From NCBI RefSeq assembly GCF_963924675.1, contig NC_089223.1:12846881-12910880 (forward strand): a DNA stretch of 64,000 nucleotides, read 5' to 3'. Below the pieces are notes generated by a model. It worked only from the letters and a program-made list of their open reading frames with translations, did not search any database and had not been told where the DNA came from. Made by a program: the position numbers and the translations under genes. Each line of letters starts with the position of its first letter. Positions within the stretch are counted from its first letter, which is position 1. The stretch comes from Phocoena phocoena (taxonomy: Eukaryota; Chordata; Mammalia; Artiodactyla; Phocoenidae). Of this stretch, positions 1 to 12,635 are shown piece by piece.

Positions 1-539
1 TTCTGCTGACTACTTCATTTGCAGCAGCACATGAAGGTGGTTTCTGGAAGCTGACAGCTGACAGCTCTAGAGAGTAAACAGCCTAGGAAGGAGACACCCT
101 CATCCAACGGGTAAGGGAATCCGTCGATCAATGTCCCAGAATCCTAGCTTACTGCTGGATGATTCTGAAATGAGTTTCTCAGAGGGTCCCCAATGGAATG
201 TGCCCACAGCAGTTACGCACACATTATGCATCCATTATTGCCTTTTCTCTCTTGCCTTTGTTTCCTAGGATGACTTCCCAAATAAATTAATTGCATCCAA
301 GCTCTTGTCTCAAAGTATGATTTGGGGCAAGCCAAGTTAAGAAAGCAGCTTAAATACAATAGAAATGTATTACTCTTTCTTGAAGCAGTTCAGAGGTATA
401 TAGTTGAGGGCTGATAGGGTAACCCTGCCATCCTTGAAATGTTGCTTCTTTATCCAATTATAGTCCAAGGCGGACTATAGTCTCCCCATCTCCCAGCCTG
501 TGGAAAAGGGGAAAAAACAAAGAGTGCACTGACCACTCC
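1..539. other. Unassigned non-coding sequence
   Basis: No credible gene or clearly assignable repeat. The part from about 330 onward may belong to the same old element as the next entry, but the match is too weak to name. Confidence 0.4.
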
Positions 540-765
540 TTTCAAGGGCACATCCTGGAAGTGGTACACATCTGAGTTCATGGAACTTTGGCCAGGACTT
601 AGTCATACAGCTACAAGGGCTTCAAGGGTGACTGGGAAATGTCATCTCTGTTGTGCACTCGTGTACAAAGTTAAAATTCAGGAGTTCTGTTATTTAAGAA
701 AGGGGGAAAACATCTTTGCAGCAAATACCTGCACCTTTATAATGTCCTATATTATCTTAAACCAA
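540..765. repeat. Probable old interspersed repeat, family not named
   Basis: The segment with 'ggccaggacttagtcata' and 'gtgactgggaaatgt' resembles a wording common in old mammalian interspersed repeats, but I cannot assign a family or orientation. The 66-codon open frame over it has no recognisable product and is treated as chance. Confidence 0.3.
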
Positions 766-829
766 TTGCATTTCATGTGATCATTGGTAGGGTTAGGTTT
801 CAATCTGCCATCTTGATACTTGATTTGTG

Positions 830-2640
830 TTTGTAGCATCTGTTCTTGATTCTCTTTTCCTCTTTCGTAAACTTCCTTTGGATTAATTCTTTTCTATGAT
901 TCCATTTATTTCTCCTTTTTCAGCTTTTTAGGTATAATTCTCAGTCTTATCCTTTTAGTGATAGCTTAAGGGCTCATAGCATCCATCTTTAACTTATCAC
1001 TGTCTAACTTCAAGTAATATTATTCCACTTCACGCATAGCATCAGAACCCTACAACAGTATACTTCCATTTCTCCCCTTTCAGCTTTTATGCTATTTTTG
1101 TCATACATTTTAGTTTTACATGTGAATAACTTCCACAATACATTACTATTAATTTTGTTTAGTCAGTTATCTTTTTTAAAACTTAATAAGAAAAAAACAA
1201 ATATATTTACCTATGCAATTGGCATTTCCAGTGCCCTTTATTCCTTTGTGTAGATCGATATTTCTATCAGGTATCATTTTCCTTCTTCATGAGGGATTTC
1301 CTTTAGCATTTCTTGTACCACAAATCTACTGATAATAAATTCTTTCAGCTTTTAAATCTCTGAAAAAGTATCTCACTTTCATTTTTGAAAGACATTTTTG
1401 CTGGGTATAGAATTCTAGTTTTTTTTCCAGTACCTTAAAGGCGCTGCTTTACTACATCAATTGAATTGTTTTTTGAAAAGAAATCTGCTGTTGTTATTAT
1501 TCTTTTCCCTCTATACATAACATGTCTTTTTTTTTCTCCTAGCTGCTTTCAAGATTTTTCTTGAAAATTTGGTTTTTCTTTAAAATCACTGGTTTTGAGC
1601 AACCTGATTATCATGTGCTATGGTGTTATTTTCTTCATGTTTCTTGTGATTAGAGATTGTTGAGCTTCTTGGACATACAGCTTTATGGTTTCATCAAATT
1701 TGGAAAATTTCAGCCACTGTATCTTCAAATATGTTTTCTAAACTTTCCTTCAGGGACTTAAATTCCATATATATTTTTCTTGAAGCTGTTCTATAACAAA
1801 CTGATACTCTATTCCTTTTTCTTTTTCTTTCTTTTTTAAAAATTTTTTCTTTATGTTTCACTTTGGATAGTTTTTATTTATATGTCTTCAACTTCACTAA
1901 TATATTGTCCTGCAATATTTAGTTTGCTATTATTTCCTCTGCTGTACTTTTCATGTCAAACATTGTAGTTTTCATCTCTAGAAACTTGATTTTTAAAAAA
2001 ATATTTTATGTCTCAACACATTTAGTCTTTCCTTTAGCTTTTTAAATTTATGGCAAACATTGTAATAACTATTTTCATTTTCTCATCTGCTAATGACAAC
2101 ATCTGTGCCATTTTGGGTCTGTTTTGATTGATCTTTTCTCCTTATATTGCATTATATTTTCCTGTTTCTTTGCATACCTGGTAATTTTTTATTGATCCCA
2201 GAAACTGTAAATGTTATCTTGTTGGTTGCTAGATATTTCTGTATTCCTATAAATATTTTTGAGTTTTGTTTAATCCTTTTTGGTCTTGCTTCTAAGATTT
2301 GTTAGGTGACACCAAAGCTGTGGTTAATCTAGGACTAAACTACCTACCCAATACTCTGTGAATTACAGGTTTTCTATTCTGGCTGATGGGAATAGGCTCT
2401 ATTCCTGACACTATGTGAAGTTTGGTACTGTTCCCTCTAATCTTTTTGGCTGGTTCCTTTTCTGGCTTCAGGCAGTGCCTTCATATGCATGTGCTGATCA
2501 TACTCAGCTGAGTTCTCTAGGGCAACCCTCTGCAGAACTCTGGAAATCCGTTACAACCTTTGTAAAGGCTGAGCCACCCAGAGTGAAGAAAAGGATGTCC
2601 TACCTCTAAAACTAAAGGAGACTTTCACCCAGAAGAGGGG
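830..2640 (-). mobile_element. HAL1/L1M-type LINE fragment, antisense
   Basis: Read on the minus strand this gives an old L1/HAL1 5' region (2640 down to about 2180), an ORF1-like region (about 2180 to 1340) and the A-rich sequence after ORF1 (about 1340 to 830). Diagnostic pieces on the plus strand are 'gctgggtatagaattctag' near 1399, 'gagcttcttggacatacag' near 1661 and 'gcatacctggtaattttt' near 2173. The frame is destroyed by many stops, so it encodes nothing. HAL1 (ORF1-only L1 relative) and L1M4-like elements share this sequence; I cannot separate them by eye. Confidence 0.65.
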
Positions 2641-3308
2641 GAGAGCAAACTGATGTGGGTCACTAAGATGTAAAAAGTTTCCCTTATTTGTGCTCCCATC
2701 AACTGAGTCTGGAGTTCTAGGTATCAAGAACAGATATAAATACCAGGAAGCCTCACAAGAGATGATAAATCACACATGGGAGTCACTGCCCCTTGAAAAT
2801 GTGCCACAGTATCCCTCTCCAAGCTCTGAGGATAGATTATTAGACTACAATGGACATTTTGCAAGAGTCTACAAAAATCTTACTAGGGAATGTTGGATGG
2901 ACAATGGACATTTTAACACCCTTAGCTGAAGCCTACAAACTATTAGTATAAATAGCATGTTTCAGCCTCCTCCCTCAAAACCTATTTGTATCCATTATGT
3001 GCAGAAGATCTTTTCATTTTTCTTTGTTTTTTAGTTGAGAGAAGAAATGAAGAGTTCGGGATTGTTGCTGAACCCAGGACAGCATACAAGGACAGACAGG
3101 AAGGGATGAGTCCATCTGTCACTGAGACCAAAAAGCTAGTTTTTTTCCCCTCTGAGGTTCTGGGGAACAGTTAAGAGAATTTACTTTGAAAGATTTAGGA
3201 CACAATCAAAGCTACTTTAGGGCTAAAAAGGAAAATATTCTATCTACCTCTTTATTGTGATAACGTTTTATCCCAGGAAAAGGGAAATTTTTTAAAAATG
3301 ATAACATA
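2641..3308. other. Unassigned non-coding sequence
   Basis: No repeat or gene assigned. Open frames of 62-79 codons occur here (2690-2929, 2986-3174) but show no family resemblance. A short direct repeat 'acaatggacatttt' occurs twice near 2848 and 2899. Confidence 0.35.
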
Positions 3309-3400
3309 GGGCTTCCCTGGTGGCACAGGACAATGTGAAGACACACAGGGAGAAGATGGCCATGTGACTGGAGTGATGCATCTACTAGTGGGAGTAGGAA
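3309..3400 (+). repeat. SINE-head snippet followed by MLT-like fragment
   Basis: Bases 3309-3329 read 'gggcttccctggtggcacag', which matches the first 20 bases of the CHR SINEs elsewhere in the window, but no SINE body follows. The next ~60 bases ('agggagaagatggccatg', 'ggagtgatgcatctac') look like the internal part of an old MaLR/MLT-type LTR. This could be an extremely truncated SINE or a chance match next to an old LTR remnant. Confidence 0.35.
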
Positions 3401-4260
3401 TATGCTAGATTGAAGGAGACTACTTAAATAGGAGACTAAATAGTCTTCTTTAATCTAATGATAACTATATGCAATGTGTAATCCTTGAATGGTCCCTGGA
3501 TTGAAAGGGAGGAGAGCAGGACGGTGAGCAGGGAGGTAAGTAAAGAGGGAGGCAGAAAGAGATGAAGGAAAGCTCTATATATCTACATAAAGGGCATTTG
3601 GGTGATAACTGAGGACATCTGAACATGGACTATATTTAAAAACTATTATTATACTAATGTTAAATTCTTGGGAAAATAGTATTGAGATTTTATAGGAGAG
3701 TGTCTTTGCTTTTGGGAAACACACACTAAGAGACATTGAAGAATAAGATATGATGTCTGCAACTTACTTCAAAATAAAAACAACAAGAGATTTCAATACA
3801 AGGCATTAATCACAACATAATTTATAAAAACAAAATAATGATTATAGTCGAAATATTCACAGTTTAAATCTCTATATAATGAGGTTATATATATTAAAAT
3901 ACCTTTATGCTTTTAGTTGGTTTTCCCTCAAGGAATTATTTAAGGGGAGCTTTTCCAAAAGGCTGCCTTTTCCAAATGACATAATTTTTAACGTGACTCC
4001 TTTGAAATATAAGAAGTACCAAAGAATCACCAAATCTAATGCAAAGACCAGTAAGTCTTTTTTTAAGACCAGTAAGTTTCTGAAGTAGCATTCCAATTTC
4101 TTATTGATCAATTCCTTCAGATTCAAGGGTTCCATGCAAACAAATCCATTGGCAAAAATGTGACAAAGAAACACATGATTGTTTCAAACTTTGCTCCCTG
4201 TTGTCAAAACAAGGACTTAGTAGGAAAGAGAAATGAGACAGTGACTAGCCAGGTATGTAC
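3401..4260. other. Unassigned AT-rich sequence with a possible L1M 3' piece
   Basis: About 3715-3785 ('atatgatgtctgcaactta', then 'cttcaaaataaaaac') resembles the 3' UTR type also seen at 30540-30738. The rest is unassigned. Overlapping open frames at 3879-4174 on both strands are low-complexity and not gene-like. Confidence 0.35.
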
Positions 4261-4624
4261 TATGTAGTTTAAGAGGGCTGAAATAGTAGATTTTTAAGAC
4301 ACTTCCAGATATTCTGGAATAGGTCAGACACTAAGCATTTATCAGCTATGGCTATGTAGTTTAAGAAGGCTGAAATAGTAGATTTTTAAGACACTTCCAG
4401 ATATTCTGGAATAGGTCAGACACTAAGCATTTATCAGCTATGGCTATGTAGTTTAAGAAGGCTGAAATAGTAGATTTTTAAGACACTTCCAGATATTCTG
4501 GAATAGGTCAGACACTAAGCATTTATCAGCTATGGCTATGTAGTTTAAGAAGGCTGAAATAGTAGATTTTTAAGACACTTCCAGATATTCTGGAATAGGT
4601 CAGACACTAAGCATTTATCAGCTA
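4261..4624. repeat. Minisatellite: 92-bp unit, four near-identical copies
   Basis: The unit begins 'tatgtagtttaagaaggctg' and recurs exactly every 92 bases at 4261, 4353, 4445 and 4537. The fourth copy ends at about 4624 with 'atttatcagcta'. Copies 2-4 appear identical over the whole unit; copy 1 differs at one base ('gagggctg' against 'gaaggctg'). The unit has no recognised homology. Such low divergence implies recent expansion or ongoing homogenisation, so copy number is probably polymorphic. Confidence 0.95.
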
Positions 4625-7600
4625 ACGCCTTACCAGCAAAATGCAAGAAATATTCAAGAAGAGTAATCATGAGGAAGGAAAAATTAAGTCTGAAGCATAA
4701 AAAGTCATAAAGACAAACTTTTCCTACTACTCTCTTTTTTCTAGGACCAGTCCTGGCACCCATATAAAATTCTCTCTCTCTGGATTCCTTTTCATTGTAC
4801 CCTGAACAATGATCTCATGTCATCTCTGGCATATGTGCATAGGTTACTGATTTGTTCTATCTCCCTGTTGCCAAACAATAGGAAGAGTAGAGAGAGTTGT
4901 CTTAGGTCTACAAATGGGACCATTTGGAAAGGCCGTTTTCCTGTGGAACCTGTCTTCTCTGACTGAAACCTATTCAATAAGACTGTTCATTCCTGACCTC
5001 CTGCCCCCTTGACACTGATCTGTCCTAAAGAGGATGCCAATATATTGTCTGTCAAATTTATATGAGAAAGCCATAGCATAAGGTCCCCATTTCTATATTG
5101 CACACAATGCTTTATGTCAAAGTTTGATAAACATGAAATCACATTTTCAAAGGTTAAAAAACAAGTGTCAGTCAGTCAAAAATAGTTGACCACTGTGAGT
5201 GTCTCACTGGTTGACCTTGAACTCTTCCATGACTCTGAGGTCAATGATATGTCATTAGAGGAGGAATTTCTTATAGATTTATGATAAGCTCACTTCTTTG
5301 ACCAGGATCTTGACATTAGAAACAATTTTAAGTTGTCTATCTTCAAACACCTACCTAGTGAATGAAAACATAAAGCTATAAAGGGATCAATCGTCCTTTC
5401 AATTGTGCAATGAACTAACAACTTTCATGCAATGAAATTGATGTTAATAGGAGTTATATATGCATATCTACATATCTGTGATACAAAGAACCCTAAGATT
5501 TCAATAGAATCTAAGACTCAATGAAAGAGACAAGAAGGTAGAAGAAAAAGAAATGTTCAGTATTTACCACAGACTCCATTTCCACCTCTATTTTAATTAT
5601 ATATAATAGAAAAAAGTTAGCAGGTAGAATTACGCAAGCATCTTCAAAGGTCTGAAAGACTTGTGAAGTTCACTTTCATTATATTATGGCTATAGTAAAC
5701 CATTGAAATATTGCTACTCGATTTCTAGTATGCAACACAAATATATTAATTAATGCTATCCAGAGATTGTCGGAGTCAGTTTTTCATGTGAAATACTAAG
5801 GGATTAAATATAACCCAGAACAGGGTTACTCTGCTTAGATAGTAGAAAGTGCCATGTACAGTTCTTAATTACTCTCAAAATGTGGTTCTTTCCTAGAAAT
5901 AGTGTTTTGTTGGCTCCTCTTTATTTGTTTGGCTGGTTTTGACTACCTTAAAAAGACAAAGAAAAGAAAGAAATTAAGTCGCATCTCCCTTCCTTCAGTT
6001 TCTCCAATATCAAACTCACGAGCCATCAGGGAGACTTTAAATGAACTGCAGAGATCTGTTGCAGACATTCACAGATGATTATGACAAACATACTTTATTT
6101 TCATCCTTTGAATATTAAAAGTTAGCTTATTACCATGCTTCCAGAAATGCATAATGGACATAAAGTGTATCTTGTAACTTCTTAACTATGATTTAAAAGA
6201 AAGTGATAACCACTCGACTATTCTCTGCTGTCCCTACATATTTAAGCTATGTGTTTCAAATGTTTTCAACCATACGATATTCTGTACCGTGTCTTTCATA
6301 TCAGATGAATTATGACTAAAAATAACGCTGGGCAGCTTTATTATTATTTAGCAAGCACAGTTCTTTAACCCATTTTAGTTTCCAACTCAGATAATCAAGT
6401 TCATTACATTTTAGTGTCTATGTGCATTTCCTTACTACCGTTTGTTAAGCCTTAAGTAAAGATGGTCACTGAGGGGAAGACAGCCCTTAAACCCTATACT
6501 TAGTAACTTTAGACTCACATCTACTTGCAGGAGAAATACATGACAGATCTATTGTTCTGTATTAGCAGGACATTGTCCAGTATATGAACACATGCAAACT
6601 ACTCAGGAAGGCCTTTGAATATTTAAGGCAAGACACTAGTGGCTCATCCCAGTGGGAAACGCAGAAAAGGGGAACCTGATTAAATTTAATGTCATTGTCA
6701 CTTTTTTTTCATTGCGAAGAATTATATAGGTAGCCATAGCTACCACACTGTTCAGACAGCATGACCACAATATTCCCCTCAGAGGTTGGCGTCAAGGACT
6801 GAATTATTCACTCAAAGAATGTGATTCATTGCTGGATGTGGTTCTTACAAGATTAAAAGAGTCATCAGTATATAAAATGCACATACATACTCTAGGGGCA
6901 AAAGTAAAACCACTGCAACCTTTCGATCACTGATTTGGCTTTGTAAGAATAATCTGTTAAAAATTATATCAATAAATATTTTTTCGTATGATTTGGACTG
7001 TGAGCCCAGGTCTCTCTCTTCTTTTCTAATTTAAAAATCATTTTGAAGTTAAGAAGTTTTCATATAAGTTGTTGGAGGAGTTTAGAACAAGACCTCTTAT
7101 TCCTATTCCTTTTTAAAGGGAAGCTATTGAATCAACATTGAATTATGCTACTCTATGGTATGTAGCATCTCTGGGTAAAACCTGCTAGTTCATAAATGAT
7201 TGCTTGTTCAGCATCACCAAATGAGCATTATAATAATCTAACAAGGTTTACCATATATGTTATCCTTTATCATTAAGTCTCTAAATTTACAATTTTCCTT
7301 GTCTTGGGTAAATATTTTCAAGTGTGCAGAGTCATTTCTAAACATGTATTTTCCTAGGTAAGTCAAATAAATATGTTTTTTAAAGCAAGATAGATGAAAG
7401 TTAAAATTTCAGATACTTTTCACTGACCTAATCAAATAATACCTCTCACAGAAGAAAACATGCTATTATTTAGCCACGTATGTTAAATTTCTGACCTCTC
7501 TTACTAATACCAGGCCCTGCTCTTTAAAAGGCTATACAAAAGTAAATGCTAGCTGCTGCATAAAGGAGTTCACCAAGGAAGTAATTGGTGGCTTTTGATA

Positions 7601-9265
7601 AACTCAGGGGACTAGTAACAAGCTTTCACTTGCAGAATGTCAGTTCATCAGTTCAAACTCAGTCCATACAGGCCTGACTGAAAGCCATGCCACCTGAGTG
7701 TCACTCACTGGAGTTTATAATATGAACTGGAGGCAGACTCGGTCTGATTAATGGTGGACACAAGTCCATAACCCAGCACCCACCATCATAATTGGCTCCC
7801 TCGTTTGAAGTCTCAGGAGACTGAATGGGCAGTGGAATTTGAACGACCAACTCATTCTGGTCTCACCAGGGAAAGATGAAGACTCCCTGGTGGGGCTGCT
7901 TGGAGAAGCTAGTAATGATGCTATTGTGCCTTAGACCTGTCCTATACATAAACAGAGAGCTTTCCTCTGTACACGAACACACTTAAGCACCTATAAAACG
8001 CCAAATAATTCATTCTGCATACACAGGGTTAAAGTAATGTTCTTTTATGGTTGCCTTCAAAATAAAAATGTAGATGAGCTTCTTTATTTGTTTTAGTCTA
8101 CTTTGTAACAATATTGTTAGAGAATATTAATTGCATTACAAAGAACTTAACTTGTACTCTTAGGTAAAACCTAATCACATTATCTTCTAGTAAAATTTTA
8201 TTTACTGAAATGAAATTACACCCAGAGTTTTCTTAAATACAATCTTATTCCACAGCATGAAAACATGCTAATGTCAAATTCAGAGATCATAATTTCTTTC
8301 TATTAAAAAAATTCTGTGTAGATTCTACATATTGATTATTTAAATTTGATGCCCACAGAGATTATCACTTTATTGAAAGTTGGGTTGATTACCATGGGAT
8401 TTATGAGAAGACAACTGTAAGCAGGGGAAGCCTTGGAGATGCAACTTTGCCCCTGAAATACCAAGGGATATTTTCCTCGGTGTAATGTTAAACAATGTGC
8501 CTTCAACAATAAACTGACAATGCCTTTCCTGAGGCTTGTGGTGTGGTCACGGTGTTGATCTTGTCTTTTCTTCTTAATGTGCTCCCATACCGGAGACACT
8601 ACAATAGTCATTCACAAAAACTACAGTACAGAGAAGTTTAAGATGCTTCTTCTGTAATGTTTCTTTCTTCTATCTGCAGCTGGGGGGTTACAGCTGGTGT
8701 CTTTTTTGTTTTTTTGGTTACCTGAATGGATTTCCGCTTCTTAACTGTACCAGCTTGCCATTCTTTATGATGATAGGTTCAATCAGAATATTTTAGTGTC
8801 CTTTGGTTTCTGAGTTACCTCTCACACTTTATACAGTTTTAAAACAAGTTTTGCCGATGTTGAACATTTTATTATTTAATGCCATCAGTGCTATTCCTTT
8901 ATAATTATCTGAAACATTCTCATATAATAAAATGACTAATAGTTGCAAATAAAAATGATGGAAAAATGTTTAACTAAGGTCTATATGTAGGGGATTTTTC
9001 TTTTTAAATGGCTATCAACAGAAAAGAGGTTATTAAAAATGAAATTACCATTTCAGTTGAATTACCATTTCCTGATATTGCATCTGTAAATATAAGAAAA
9101 ATGAGGCACAAAATAACTAAAATTAGGCTCGCTGCTTCTTAATCTATATTTTCCCTAGGAATAATGATTGAAAAGACTCAATACAAGGTCACTACCAGAA
9201 CTGCCCAAAACCAGATATTAAAACACCACAAACTTGAGTGTTTTTAATGACTCTTTGACCTGCAT
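4625..9265. other. 4.6 kb AT-rich sequence without recognised repeats or genes
   Basis: I see no recognisable SINE, L1, L2 or MIR and no convincing exon. The longest open frame is 91 codons on the minus strand (8336-8611); it matches nothing I recognise. Old repeats beyond visual detection are likely, and conserved non-coding elements cannot be excluded. Confidence 0.45.
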
Positions 9266-9535
9266 GCTTGTAACAACAACAGCAAATATTTATGATGCCC
9301 TTACTATGTACCAGGCACCATGCACAGTACCTTACATTATCATATTAAATTAAGTCTCACATTATCAAATCTTTGAGGTAGGAACAAGTGTGCCCATTAC
9401 ATAAATGAGGAAACCGGTGATTAGACAGGCTAAATAAATTGCCTAAGGTCCTCAGTGATCTAGACCTATTTGAACTCACACTGCTTTAGTTTAAAACTCT
9501 TTCTCTTAAAGGCTGCATTATACAGCCTCACCACA
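9266..9535 (+). mobile_element. MIR SINE, old
   Basis: The order of landmarks is that of MIR: 'ttactatgtaccaggcac', 'tcatattaaattaagtctcac', a 'gaggtaggaac' segment, 'ataaatgaggaaac', and the 'ttgcctaaggtc' core followed by 'tgaactcacactgc'. It is a degenerate, nearly complete copy with no visible target duplication. Confidence 0.75.
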
Positions 9536-9654
9536 TTTATGTACACAACTGGATATTCATCAACTGTAGATTTTTTGATATACTATTTAAATGTTATCCC
9601 TTGGAGGATATCCCCTGGAATTTCTTAGTGTATTGGATTTGATTTGTTTTTGTT

Positions 9655-9775
9655 GACAAACTTAATACTTACCAGATATGTGACCTTGGGCATGTCATTT
9701 TTCTCTATGAATCTCAACTCTCTCACCTCAAAAATGAGGTAAATGAACTAGATAGGTCTCTAAAAGTCTGTATCA
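9655..9775 (+). mobile_element. MIR SINE 5'/core fragment
   Basis: The motif 'atgtgaccttgggcatgtca' is the MIR core ('tgtgaccttgggcaagtca' in the consensus), followed by 'ctcacctcaaaaatgaggta'. It is separate from the MIR copy just upstream because the core occurs in a different register. Confidence 0.7.
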
Positions 9776-10330
9776 TTAGCTTCTGCTGCATAACAAACTA
9801 TGCCAAAACTCCACGCTTAAACAAAAACTAACCATGTATTAGTGCATGATTTTGTGAGTGAGAAATTTGGGTTGAGCTCAGATGATGGTTCTTCTGCTAG
9901 ACTGGGCTGGGCTCAATCATGCATACAGGGTAACCAACCATCTCAGTTGGCCTGGGAGTGAGCAGGTTCCTAGAACATGGGATTTTCAGTGCTAAAACTC
10001 AGAAAGTTCCAGGCAAACCAGGTTGAGTTGGCCATCCTACACGTATCTGTGGTCAGTTGGCATTCAAAGTTTCACTCACATGTGTGGAGACTGGCTGGCT
10101 ATCGACTGATGCCACAAGGTAAGTGAGCCACAAACGTGACCATCCTGCCAGGATCATTCACATCATGGTGGATACAGGATTCTCAGGAGCAGCAGGAGAG
10201 GCAAGGCCCAATCGGCAAAGTCCCTGCTTGCTACTCTCCCATGGTTCAAAGTCAGTCACGCGGCTCAGATTCAACTAATGAAAAGGTAGATTCCATCTCT
10301 CTATGGAAGGCTATACAAAGTTGCACTGTA
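9776..10330 (-). mobile_element. MaLR/MLT-like LTR, antisense
   Basis: The plus strand reads 'ctgctgcataacaaactat', 'tgggctcaatcatgcata', 'ggctggctatcgactgatg' and 'agcagcaggagaggcaagg', the order expected of an antisense MaLR-type LTR. An insertion or divergence disrupts about 9925-10030. The 73-codon frame at 10136-10357 lies in this repeat and is not a gene. Family name uncertain. Confidence 0.45.
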
Positions 10331-11440
10331 AAAGAAACTAGGTATATAGAGGGATAGAACTTGTAATCATTTTTGCAATCTACTGCAAGATCATTTCCTG
10401 CCCTGAAATCGGGATTTCTGTGATCATCAATATGCTCTCTCTAAAAACATCCATGAGAGTAACAGAAGTTAAACAACAGAAATTATAGTCTCTCTGTGGC
10501 TATACTGCCCTGCGTAAACAACAGGGTTAATTAACTTGTCCCGGGACTGCTTAACCCACTTGACGAGCTTGCTTAGACCCCTGAAGTCAAGGGACTTGTT
10601 AAGACAAGGATTAAATATGCAATGATGATCTTCATATCATCTTTTTTTCCTTAACTTCTGTTAACAGAGTAAGTACGAAAAGCTATTCAAAACTGGGATT
10701 ATGCACACTAAGTGGCATTTCTATATAGTTTTAGCTTGTGTGTTAAAAGGGCCCCAAAAGGGTCATGACTAAGAGTGTCTAAAGAGGGTCTAAACTGAGG
10801 GTAACAACAATTGTTTCTCAAATTAGAAAGATCTTTGTGAAATGAAGGAGGAAAAGGAAAGGAAGAGGTAGTTTTTCATAAAAGAAAATATACTGGATTA
10901 TTTTAATAAATAGGGTATAAATATACATGCGTCATATATCCATACATGTATAAATATATGCACATTGTGTACATAAGATGTATCTTCTTTTTACACTGTA
11001 TTTGCATGGTATCTTATTTGCAATACAAGAGTTACACAAATAATGCAAATGAGTGAAATTAGAGAAGTAACTTTGTACAATAAAAAAAAAAAAACAAAGA
11101 ATGAAGAAGAATATGGCAGAATGGAAGCAGATCTCCCTTTTAAAGTAAGAAACTATTGCTAACTTCTTGGTCTATCTGATTATTTCCGAGTAAAAAATTG
11201 GAGCCCAAAGTTCCATTTCATTTTTAAAGGGAAGACAGAAATACACAATTTCTCAATTTTAAAATGTTTAAAACTGAATATTAAGACAATTATTATTAGT
11301 GCAAGCTAATCCAGAGCTGAATTCAGGCCAAAGTCACCAGTTTCCAGTATCTATAATAGTTGTTACTGTGGATTATTTTATGTGCCAAAATATGAAGTTG
11401 GGACAAATATTTGGGGGAAATTTAGTGGTCTGTGAGTTTT
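10331..11440. other. Unassigned AT-rich sequence
   Basis: No gene or assignable repeat. Short poly(A) at 11083-11095 and AT-rich runs near 10880-11000. An LTR-like passage at about 10490-10620 could not be matched to a family. Confidence 0.35.
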
Positions 11441-12085
11441 CCAAGCATGGTGTACTTGTTATCTATTTCTATGTTACATATTACCACAAATTTAGCATCT
11501 TATTATAACACATTTATTATCTCAACATTCCTGTGGTTTAGAAGTACATCTTGGTGCAGATGGTTCTCTGTTCAACATTTCACTAGGCTGAAAACAAGGC
11601 ACTGGCCAGGGCTACAATCTTATCTAAGGTTCAGGGTTCTTTTCCAAGCTTACTGGTTATTAGCAGAATTCAGTTCCTTGGCAAGTGTAGAATTAAAGTT
11701 CTGCTTTCTTGCTGGCTGTCGTGTGGAATCAGTCTCAGTTCCTAGAGGCATCCCACAGTTGCCTAACATATGCTGCTCTCTACAACATGGCAGTGTGCTT
11801 CTTCAAGTCCAGAAGGAAAATCTCTCCACGTCTTTTAAGAGCTCACCTGATTAGGTCAGACTCACCTCATGTAATCTCTCTTTTGATTAACTCAAACTCA
11901 ATTGACTAGGGACCTTAATTATATCTGTAAGATCCCTTCTGCCATATAATGAACATAATCACAGGAGTGCCATCCCACCATATTCCCAAATTCCACTCAC
12001 GTACAAGGGGAAGGGATTACTCAGAATGTGCACACTGGGGAGTGAAAAATCTTGAGGGCCATCTTAGAATTCTGCCTACCAAATA
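11441..12085 (-). mobile_element. Old LTR-like repeat, antisense
   Basis: The plus strand opens with 'ttatctatttctatgttac' and 'taccacaaatttagcatctta' and closes with 'gggccatcttagaattctgc', 'ctaccaaata'. Reversed, this gives the start 'ggtaggcagaattctaagatgg' type known from abundant old mammalian LTR-like repeats. The 140-codon open frame (11432-11854) is a by-product of this element. About 640 bp, well diverged; exact family not assigned. Confidence 0.5.
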
Positions 12086-12352
12086 CAGGAAACACGAGTT
12101 TGGAGAATTTTGATCCTCTAGATTAATACTGAACATGTTTTGTGCCCTGATTCTCCAAAGAATTATCTTTATCAAGTTGTACCATTTCTATTCTTTTGCT
12201 GTGTCATTTGCTTTAAACGAAAAATTACCTAAGATAGTCTTTTAAAAAACTATTTCTTGTTTTATAGGAATAATGACATTATTGTCCAAACTATACTCTA
12301 TGATCCCTTTAAGGAGCTCCATGTGAGAAATTTATTTTAAAGCTTGCTGGAG

Positions 12353-12620
12353 GGACTTCCCTGGGGGTCCAGTGGGTAAGACTCCACGTTCACAATGCAG
12401 GGGTCCCGGGTTCGATCCCTGGTCGAGGAACTAGATCCCACATGCATGCCACAACCAAGAGTTTTCATGCTACAACTGAGTCCGCATGCCGCAACTAAGA
12501 AGCCTGCATGCCGCAACTAACGATCCTGCATGCCACAACGAAGATCCCATGTGCTGCAATGCAACTAAGACCTGGCGAAGCCAAAATAAATAAATAAATA
12601 TTAAAAAAAAATAATAAAAT
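12353..12620 (+). mobile_element. CHR-type tRNA-derived SINE (short-head, long-body form)
   Basis: The head 'gggacttccctgggggtcca' is followed by an A box-like 'gtccagtgggtaagactcc' and a B box 'gggttcgatccctgg'. The body is built of repeated 'gcatgccgcaactaa' modules and ends in (AAAT)n. It is flanked by a near-perfect TSD: 'aaagcttgctggag' at 12339-12352 and 'aaagcttgttaggag' at 12621-12635. The TSD divergence indicates an old insertion. Confidence 0.9.
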
Positions 12621-12635
12621 AAAGCTTGTTAGGAG

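Noticed and set aside
4261..4624. Possible CRISPR-like array
   Set aside because: The 92-bp units are contiguous with no spacers, and the genome is mammalian.
8336..8611. 91-codon minus-strand open frame, first suspected to be a processed pseudogene
   Set aside because: Compared from memory with common ribosomal-protein pseudogene parents, it gave no convincing alignment. No poly(A) tail or target duplication is seen.
12353..12420. Possible tRNA gene from A and B box-like motifs in SINE heads
   Set aside because: No cloverleaf can be formed; the boxes belong to tRNA-derived SINE promoters.
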